Assembly (NCBI GenBank): GCA_021738505.1
Contig: JAIPBW010000027.1
Location: forward strand, 1-39,289
Direction of reading: 5' to 3'
DNA length: 39,289 bases
DNA from: Bacteroidales bacterium
Lineage (GTDB): Bacteria; Bacteroidota; Bacteroidia; Bacteroidales; PWNQ01
Shown: piece after piece, positions 35,201 through 39,289 of the stretch
Layout of the letters: every line of letters begins with the position of its first letter
Numbering within the stretch: the first letter of the stretch is position 1
Notes under the pieces: model-generated
The model's database searches: none
The model's input: only the letters and a program-made list of their open reading frames with translations
Told to the model about the DNA's origin: nothing
Position numbers and translations under genes: made by a program

Positions 35201-35535
35201 AACTGAAGTAGATTCGTGAGTTTGTCATCCACTTTTTCCATATACTTCCCGATGTACCGGGAAGCTTCCATATCAGAAATTGGTTTGTTTATCCCGTAAA
35301 TCTTAAATAAACTTACAACGATGAATTTGTAAAGAATAATTGCGGCATAAACTAAATAAGCAAAAAATATAATTCTCCTGATCTCTGCATTAAAATAGCC
35401 AAAGTGTTCTGCTAAAATAATAATAAGCATTGCTCCTAAGAGCCCGGTAACAGCAAATATAGCTCCGCGAATCATCTGATTAAAATGATACCGGATAACA
35501 AATTTTCGTAGCTTTTTCTTAATTTCGTTTATCAT
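32233..35535 (-). CDS. DUF4175 family large membrane-anchored coiled-coil protein
   Basis: Protein of 1100 residues. Two N-terminal membrane helices (about 24-43 and 53-77) and a third (155-172) anchor it in the inner membrane. An extracytoplasmic beta-rich region (about 175-480, with domains around HLENSSLEVAKGDDLELEV and QILPGDELFYYFKVWDNDRI-like strands) precedes long Lys/Glu-rich coiled coils (about 490-760 and 830-1080). The C-terminus PPELAPFYRNKMNEYYLNLG is a conserved DUF4175 end. The function is unknown; the shape suggests a periplasm-spanning scaffold. It is the first gene of the DUF4175, GHKL-like, ybeY, mnmG, methyltransferase run and has its own -7 match at 35549-35556. A weak parS-like sequence lies within it. 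Confidence 0.88.
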   Translation of the reverse strand: MINEIKKKLRKFVIRYHFNQMIRGAIFAVTGLLGAMLIIILAEHFGYFNAEIRRIIFFAYLVYAAIILYKFIVVSLFKIYGINKPISDMEASRYIGKYMEKVDDKLTNLLQLENIRHAKEADKQFLNQAIEQKASELKPFDFKNVIDFRINRKYLKYLSIPVLIFVALLISAPDIIVEPTKRLTKYNEEFERPQPFYIHLENSSLEVAKGDDLELEVNITGDQRPENLFFKSGNTRNRFVKKSSDNYVLTLKNIRNQKEFVVTDGIVKSRDYKIIVRNKPEIIGYTIEMDYPDYTGKKDETTKNTGDLIVPCGTNIQWKFNVSNTEQIKMILEDETVRIKDEFKTEKRALENFSYRLVSSNQYINSKDTLDFEVNVVRDQYPEIELNIIDDSSSAGRSFYSGSIADDYGFTKLNFAWKVNDEGKYKQIPVNIEKGINKQAFYFTFQRDTILQPGDELFYYFKVWDNDRIKGPKSTKTSIRKVKEPSEEEIEEKIDKKTKDFKEKTKKASEQIDKMKKDFEKLRKKMVEKENLDWDDKEAIKDFLERSENLKDQIEQLKKDLDQKTKEEEKLSKKQEDILEKEKKLKELMEKLLDEELLKKIEELKKLLDKEDKDKIRKQMDQMMQEHLDMEKELERNLELFKRLDVEKDIKDAIEDLKELEEKQDEAIESEEDKKEKQEEINKDFDKIKEKLEKSRDKNKELENPMNIENTEKDEKELENSLKKSLEKLKQGKKKKGEQSQQQSKQKMNNLSEKLQDMMMEMEMEQKGEDLRSIRQLMDNTLKLSLEQEELMNEFENTSNDDPQFVELIQEQKDLKEDLQKVKDSLYALSKRQIMIQSFVNKELNDIDRNMSKAMESMLALNTIGYTRKRDKDEAVSRQQYIMKGLNNIALMLSESMENMKKQMRKQGRKMGKKKCNNPKPGKSGKQSLEQMQKQLNQSLEQMKKELEKGMKKGKDGKSMSEKFARNAAKQREIRRRLEELRKQMQSKGNPESKSIGETLKEMEKTEEDLVNKILRENMLERQEEIMTRLLEHKEAKRKQEYEEKRKSEEAKDEKNSNPDEFLEYKRGKEKETELLRLVPPELAPFYRNKMNEYYLNLGK
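34594..34609. other. Weak parS-like sequence inside the DUF4175 gene
   Basis: TGTTCCACATGGAACA matches the parS consensus at 13 of 16 positions and is a near-perfect palindrome, but the CACGTG core is changed to CACATG, which usually weakens ParB binding. It encodes the residues VPCGT, so codon constraint may explain it. Confidence 0.3.
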
Positions 35536-35694
35536 ATCTTATACCCTACAAAATTAAACATTCTCCATACTATAATGGTTAAAAAAGGTTATAAATTATA
35601 TACACCTCATCATCATATAGAACATCTACTGAATTAGATGTTCAACAGCACTCATTAAAAAGTTATACTTTTGTATCTTTCTTAACTATATTCT
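35536..35694. promoter_or_regulatory. Divergent promoter region of DUF4175 and lipid kinase genes
   Basis: A 159-base gap between divergent genes. A minus-strand -7 match TAATTTTG at 35549-35556 would serve DUF4175 with a leader of about ten bases. A plus-strand -7 match TACTTTTG at 35666-35673 would serve the kinase. A perfect inverted repeat lies between them at 35620-35643. Confidence 0.45.
35620..35643. promoter_or_regulatory. Perfect 9-bp inverted repeat, operator candidate
   Basis: GAACATCTA and TAGATGTTC are exact reverse complements separated by six bases. The right arm coincides with the expected -33 region of the kinase promoter (-7 at 35666-35673). No T-run follows on either strand, so an operator for a dimeric regulator is more likely than a terminator. 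Confidence 0.45.
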
Positions 35695-36624
35695 ATGGAA
35701 AATAAATGGTATGTAATCATAAATCCGAATGCAGGATCGCGCAAAGGAGAACAAGATTGGCCAGCGATACGTGATTTACTTATTTCCAGGGGATTAAAGT
35801 TTGAATACACTTTTTCGGAATATCATAAACATGCTATTTCTTTAGCCTCCAGGGCGATTGAAAATGGTTACCGTCATTTATTAGCTGTAGGTGGCGATGG
35901 AACAATTAACGAAATCGTTAACGGCATCTTTAAGCAAGCTGTTGTATCAACAACAGATATAATATTGGGAGTATTAACAATTGGGACCGGCAATGACTGG
36001 GGGCGGATGTTTGACATCCCGATGGACTATGAAAAAGCTATTGATATCATCAGTGCAGAAAAGGTTTTTTATCAGGATGTTGGACTTGTTCAGTATAAAA
36101 ATGGCTCGGGATCTGACTATCGTTATTTCATTAATATAGCCGGTATTGGTTTTGATGCTATCGTCGCTAAAAAAACAAATTCGCTCAAAGCGCTGGGTAA
36201 AAGCAACTCTTTTTCCTATCTAACATCGCTTTTCAGTAGTTTGCTGAAATACAAACATCATAAAAGTGAAATTATCGTAGATGAGTCCAAACATAAACTG
36301 AATACAAGTCTTTTCAGCATGAATGTAGGTATTTGTCAATATAACGGAGGCGGCATGAAACAAGTACCTAATGCTATTCCGGATGATGGGTTATTTGATT
36401 TGACGATTATTTCAAAAGTAAGAAAGTTTTCCGTATTTCGTCATTTGCAAAAGATTTACCGGGGAACCCATCTAAGCCTTCCTTATGTAAAATCATTTCA
36501 GGCAAAAACAGTTATCATAACCTCCAACTCCCCTATTAATCTTGAGGTCGATGGCGAGTCACTCGGACATACTCCAATGGAATTTAGTATCATTCCAAGT
36601 GGTATAAAAGTCATTACCGGATAA
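35695..36624 (+). CDS. Diacylglycerol/sphingosine-kinase-family lipid kinase
   Basis: Soluble lipid kinase of 309 residues related to DgkB/YegS. The ATP-binding catalytic fold shows IINPNAGSRKGEQDWPAIRD, the signature AVGGDGTINEIVNG (GGDGT at 66-70) and the GTGNDWGR loop. The C-terminal beta-sandwich carries NIAGIGFDAIVAKKT, NVGICQYNGGGMKQVPNAIP and DGLFDLTII. It should phosphorylate diacylglycerol or a related lipid at the inner membrane; sphingoid bases are also possible in sphingolipid-making Bacteroidota. The ORF starts with ATG after a short leader and faces QueD tail to tail, with nine bases between the stops. The substrate is not assigned. Confidence 0.92.
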   Translation: MENKWYVIINPNAGSRKGEQDWPAIRDLLISRGLKFEYTFSEYHKHAISLASRAIENGYRHLLAVGGDGTINEIVNGIFKQAVVSTTDIILGVLTIGTGNDWGRMFDIPMDYEKAIDIISAEKVFYQDVGLVQYKNGSGSDYRYFINIAGIGFDAIVAKKTNSLKALGKSNSFSYLTSLFSSLLKYKHHKSEIIVDESKHKLNTSLFSMNVGICQYNGGGMKQVPNAIPDDGLFDLTIISKVRKFSVFRHLQKIYRGTHLSLPYVKSFQAKTVIITSNSPINLEVDGESLGHTPMEFSIIPSGIKVITG

Positions 36625-36633
36625 TCTTTTCAT

Positions 36634-37077
36634 TTATTGATCATCACGATACCATTCCACCGAGGACTTCTCTGTTTCATATAATTTTAAAGAATGTAAC
36701 CGAATGTTTTCCGGTAGTTTTTCATTTAGAATACGCGCAAATTCGATGATTAAATTCTCACTCGTGGGTTGAAATTCTTTTTCAATAATATTGGAAAATG
36801 CCGGAAGCTTATATAATTCATCTCCAAAACAACCTTTTTTTACAAGTAAAGCATGATCATAGTGATTAACAATTTCGGCTTTCACAAGCTGTTTCAGCTG
36901 TTGAAAATCCATTACCATTCCTTCTTTCGGATCTTGACTGCTATCTAAAGGTTTTCCAATAACGGTCACAAAAAATCTGAACGAATGTCCGTGTATATTT
37001 TTGCAGGGCCCATCGTATCCCGGAAGGAAATGCGCCATCTCAAAACTAAACTCTCGTGTTATTCTGATCGTATTCAT
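36634..37077 (-). CDS. queD: 6-pyruvoyl-tetrahydropterin synthase / QueD family enzyme
   Basis: T-fold enzyme of 147 residues. The zinc ligands H16 (EMAHFLPG), H29 and H31 (IHGHSF) and the catalytic Cys25 (GPCKNIHGH) are in place, followed by VMDFQQLKQLVK, NHYDHALL, PTSENLIIEFARIL and the ETEKSSVEW end with the substrate-binding Glu. The CxxxHGH arrangement fits QueD (6-carboxy-5,6,7,8-tetrahydropterin synthase) of queuosine biosynthesis. A true PTPS activity in pterin metabolism cannot be excluded from sequence alone. It follows pyrC by 22 bases on the same strand and is likely co-transcribed. Confidence 0.88.
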   Translation of the reverse strand: MNTIRITREFSFEMAHFLPGYDGPCKNIHGHSFRFFVTVIGKPLDSSQDPKEGMVMDFQQLKQLVKAEIVNHYDHALLVKKGCFGDELYKLPAFSNIIEKEFQPTSENLIIEFARILNEKLPENIRLHSLKLYETEKSSVEWYRDDQ

Positions 37078-37099
37078 CTGTTTTTAAGCATTTACATGT

Positions 37100-38452
37100 T
37101 TATCTATCGAAGGAAAGTCGCATACCAGCTGGCTGACTTACAATTTCGCCGTTATGGGCTACAAGAATTCCATTGACAAAAGTATGTGTAATATTCGATT
37201 TAAAAGAATAATTTTCCACCGGCGACCAACCCGCTTTATAAAACAATGATTCTTTGCTCACTTTGGTCTCTTTATTGTGATCGACAATCACCAGATCAGC
37301 CCAATAACCTTCTTTGATATAACCCCTGTGCCAGATTCTGAATAGTCTTGCCGGATTATGAGCCATTTTTTGAACAATTTTTTCCAGCGACAACAGACCT
37401 CGGTGATATAACTCCAGCATCATCAAAAGGGAATGCTGAATAAGCGGGCCACCAGAAGGTGCTTTTAAGTATGAATTTTGCTTCTCCTCCAGCGTATGCG
37501 GGGCATGGTCAGTGGCGATAACATCTATTCTGTCATCCAAAACAGCCTGTAATAGAGCAACCCGGTCACTTTCTTTTTTTATGGCCGGATTCCATTTTAT
37601 TAAAGTTTCTTTTTCTTTATAATCCAATTCATTAAACCACAGATGGTGTACACAGGCTTCGGCAGTAATGCTTTTCTTCTCGGGGAATTCTCCCTTTTCC
37701 AGAAGCTCTAATTCCTTTTCTGTTGAAAGATGCAAAATGTGCAAATGCGCATTATAACGCTCTGCCAGTTTCTTCGCTTTAGAAGAAGAAAGATAACATG
37801 CCTCACTACTACGTATCTCAGGATGCATCTTTATCGGAATTTCATCTCCGTATTCATTTTTGGCTTTCTGAAGGTTATTTTGTATTGTTTCTTCATCTTC
37901 ACAATGGACGGCTACAATAGTAGGCGCATAATTAAATATTTTCTTCAATGCTTCATCCTGATCCACGAGCATATTGCCCGTTGAAGCTCCCATAAAGACT
38001 TTTATACCACAATTCTTATCAATAGCCAGATTCTTTACTTCTTCTATATTGTCGTTTGTTGCTCCCAGGTAAAACGAATAATTGGCATAGGAACGGCCAT
38101 CTGCCAATTTATATTTCTGCTCAAGCAATTCATTCGTAATAGTCTGTGGTTTTGTATTCGGCATTTCCATGTATGAAGTAACTCCGCCTATCACCGCCGC
38201 TTTACTTTCAGTGTCGATGTCTGCTTTATGTGTGAGTCCGGGTTCTCTAAAATGAACTTGATCATCAATAATTCCGGGAAGCAACACCTTCCCCTTTCCG
38301 TCAATAATATTCGCGCGGTATTCATAATAAGTTAAAGCACTTCCTTGTGGCAAAATCTTATTGATTCTTCCGTTTTCAATGAACACACTTCCTTCAAATT
38401 GGGAATATTCATTGACAATTGTAATATCTTTTATAAGGTACGAGTTATTCAT
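37100..38452 (-). CDS. pyrC: Dihydroorotase (Bacteroidota type, DDQVH)
   Basis: Zinc amidohydrolase of pyrimidine biosynthesis, converting N-carbamoyl-L-aspartate to dihydroorotate. In 450 residues the blocks are GIIDDQVHFREPGLTHKAD, SYMEMPNTKP, the carboxylated-lysine region GIKVFMGASTGN, HCEDEE, LHILHLSTEKE, TAEACVHHLWF and the catalytic IATDHAPHTLEEK. The usual DxHxH metal site reads D63-D-Q65-V-H67, so the first metal histidine is Gln. This form is normal in Bacteroidota dihydroorotases (class I-like, open allantoinase-related branch). The ATG at 38452 lies within a CATATGTTTA box that recurs twice in the repeat-rich upstream DNA. Confidence 0.93.
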   Translation of the reverse strand: MNNSYLIKDITIVNEYSQFEGSVFIENGRINKILPQGSALTYYEYRANIIDGKGKVLLPGIIDDQVHFREPGLTHKADIDTESKAAVIGGVTSYMEMPNTKPQTITNELLEQKYKLADGRSYANYSFYLGATNDNIEEVKNLAIDKNCGIKVFMGASTGNMLVDQDEALKKIFNYAPTIVAVHCEDEETIQNNLQKAKNEYGDEIPIKMHPEIRSSEACYLSSSKAKKLAERYNAHLHILHLSTEKELELLEKGEFPEKKSITAEACVHHLWFNELDYKEKETLIKWNPAIKKESDRVALLQAVLDDRIDVIATDHAPHTLEEKQNSYLKAPSGGPLIQHSLLMMLELYHRGLLSLEKIVQKMAHNPARLFRIWHRGYIKEGYWADLVIVDHNKETKVSKESLFYKAGWSPVENYSFKSNITHTFVNGILVAHNGEIVSQPAGMRLSFDR

Positions 38453-38626
38453 ATGTTTATTTTTTTGTTTGTTGTTCCGTGTTCGTTGTTCCGTGTTGTG
38501 CTTGCCTCGCTTGTCCTGTTAATTATATTTCAATCAACCGGGATGAAACGCGACGGCAGGAGCTGTTTTACCGGGGTTCGCTTTTCTCTAAGTCTCTTCG
38601 TTCTCTTCGTTCGCTTAAGTCGCTTA

Positions 38627-38644
38627 TCCCGATAGCTATCGGGA
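38627..38644. repeat. REP-like perfect palindrome
   Basis: TCCCGATAGCTATCGGGA is an exact 18-bp palindrome. Palindromes of the CCCGATAGCTATCGGG type are frequent between genes in some Bacteroidota genomes, so this is probably one copy of a dispersed family. A related hairpin (CCCGAT...ATCGGG) occurs near 39060. Confidence 0.7.
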
Positions 38645-38663
38645 CGCTCAGTTCGCATCATTG

Positions 38664-38741
38664 CCAACTCGCTGCTTCGCATTTAATCATTCTCCTGTGT
38701 GCCGAACGCTTCGCCATGAAGGTTTCATATGTTTAAATTTT
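38664..38741 (-). repeat. Diverged direct repeat, copy 1
   Basis: About 78 bases, from CCAACTCG to TCATATGTTTAAA, paired with copy 2 at 38970-39046 (high similarity, best in the central 50 bases). Read on the minus strand it contains ATG-started frames: one encodes MKPSWRSVRHTGE then a stop (38687-38728); another begins MAKRSAHRRMIK (38658-38717). The repeat may be a mobile or recombination-generated intergenic module rather than coding. Confidence 0.65.
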
Positions 38742-38792
38742 TCAAAATATTGATAACGTTATTGTTATGTTTTCTTGCTTTTATTTCTTACT

Positions 38793-38950
38793 GTCATTTG
38801 CTTTGCGTCATTTGTAGTCATTTGCGCTTCGCGCGTCATTTTGCTTTACTATATTATAAGTCATTTACTTCAGGGCTTTCTGAGACAGTTATATTTAACA
38901 GCAGCCAAACACAGAAGTATAGAAAATGACCATCAATGACAACTAATGAC
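38793..38950. repeat. Cluster of GTCATTT units followed by inverted AATGAC units
   Basis: GTCATTT occurs at 38793, 38807, 38817, 38835 and 38860, and its reverse complement core AATGAC at 38925, 38935 and 38945, the latter spaced exactly ten bases. The arms could pair into a long imperfect hairpin; GCGCTTCGCGC at 38824-38834 adds a small palindrome. Confidence 0.55.
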
Positions 38951-38969
38951 ATTGTTTTCTTTGCATTAT

Positions 38970-39046
38970 CCAACTCGTCCAGCCCTTTAATCATCCTCCT
39001 GTGTGCCGAACGCCTCGCCATGGGTGTTTCATATGTTTAAAATTTT
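38970..39046 (-). repeat. Diverged direct repeat, copy 2
   Basis: Second copy of the module at 38664-38741. On the minus strand it encodes MKHPWRGVRHTGG then a stop (38991-39032), nine of 13 residues the same as copy 1. In another frame it opens a 55-codon ORF starting MARRSAHRRMIKGLDELDN (38854-39021). It is followed by GTTCCGTGTTC (39047-39057), as is the CATATGTTTA box at the pyrC start. Confidence 0.65.
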
Positions 39047-39289
39047 GTTCCGTGTTCTCCCGATTTCGTAACCTCATCGGGATTAATTCGACTTACATCT
39101 TTCGGTTCTCCGTCTACCGGCGGATTCCGAAAAATGAGTCTCATTGAATGTGTTCGTTGTTTGTCCGCTAATTTCTCTAATTACACACCAATTAACGCGG
39201 ATTTAGTATATTCTTATTCGCAAATGTAATTCGTAATTCGTAATTCATAATTCAAGATACGCATCATCACATCATCGCATCATCGCATC

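Larger units (their letters stand above)
38453..39289. repeat. Gene-free repeat-rich region upstream of pyrC
   Basis: 837 bases up to the window end with no credible gene. It holds a 14-bp tandem (GTTGTTCCGTGTTC/G, 38471-38498), a 9-bp tandem TCTCTTCGT (38593-38610), an 18-bp perfect palindrome (38627-38644), a diverged direct repeat of about 78 bp, a cluster of GTCATTT/AATGAC units, a CCCGAT/ATCGGG hairpin near 39060, four 7-bp units (TAATTCG/A, 39227-39254) and 8-bp ATCATCGC units running off the end. The longest frames here (66, 85 and 96 codons) are composed of these repeats and are not considered genes. Confidence 0.75.

Noticed and set aside
38345-38929. Frames of 66, 85 and 96 codons upstream of pyrC
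   Set aside because: They run through tandem and palindromic repeats or the pyrC start, overlap one another, and have repeat-derived residues such as SHLRFAR.
38854-39021. 55-codon minus-strand ORF starting MARRSAHRRMIKGLDELDN
   Set aside because: It spans repeat copy 2 and the AATGAC cluster, has no recognised domain, and copy 1 does not continue the frame; kept as a finding, not as a gene.
39263-39289. Possible CRISPR or tandem array (ATCATCGC units)
   Set aside because: Units are eight bases without spacers; a simple-sequence repeat cut by the window end.

Overview
The window reads as a stretch of chromosome from a member of the Bacteroidota, most likely from the Bacteroidales/Marinilabiliales side of the phylum. 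The evidence is the gene families present (DUF4249, DUF4292, DUF4837, DUF4175, a TonB-dependent receptor with a carboxypeptidase-like N-domain), Bacteroidota-type variants of housekeeping enzymes (dihydroorotase with DDQVH, IleRS with GIHH, YbeY with GYND), AT-rich DNA, few Shine-Dalgarno sequences, and several matches to the phylum's TAnnTTTG -7 promoter element. Nothing looks like a prophage, integron, CRISPR array or intact insertion sequence.

Layout. (1) 187-2952: polA, convergent with mltF (3041-4501), then a sirtuin (4632-5327). (2) 5432-9948, minus strand: ileS, a DksA/TraR-like gene and lspA. (3) 10422-14317, plus strand: a three-gene outer-membrane set (small beta-barrel protein, TonB-dependent receptor, DUF4249 surface lipoprotein), closed by a terminator-like inverted repeat. 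(4) 14403-24405, minus strand: a long envelope-biogenesis block of flippase, dut, sugar nucleotidyltransferase, TPR lipoprotein, DUF4292 lipoprotein, EnvC-like protein, MltD-like LysM transglycosylase and DUF4837 lipoprotein. (5) 24444-28127: a very large multi-pass sensor histidine kinase without an adjacent response regulator. (6) 28511-35535, minus strand: DUF4175 membrane protein, degenerate GHKL-fold protein, ybeY, mnmG and a zinc-ribbon methyltransferase. (7) 35695-38452: lipid kinase on plus, then pyrC and a 6-pyruvoyl-tetrahydropterin synthase/QueD homologue on minus. (8) 38453-39289: a gene-free, repeat-rich tail.

The strongest non-coding observation is a pair of parS-like sites (14 of 16 matches to TGTTTCACGTGAAACA) placed exactly at the two ends of mnmG, with a weaker third match inside the DUF4175 gene. 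parS sites usually lie near the replication origin, so this window may be origin-proximal and part of the chromosome segregation centromere. This is an inference, because no parA, parB or dnaA is visible here.

The most notable protein observations are: the IleRS with a permuted class I signature (GIHH instead of HxGH), known from hyper-mupirocin-resistant type 2 enzymes; a degenerate anti-sigma/GHKL-like protein tightly coupled to DUF4175; the uncharacterised OMP-TBDR-DUF4249 trio; and several housekeeping enzymes lacking textbook metal ligands. No clearly new defence or mobile system was found. The best candidates for undescribed biology are the outer-membrane trio, the DUF4175/GHKL pair, and the tail repeats.
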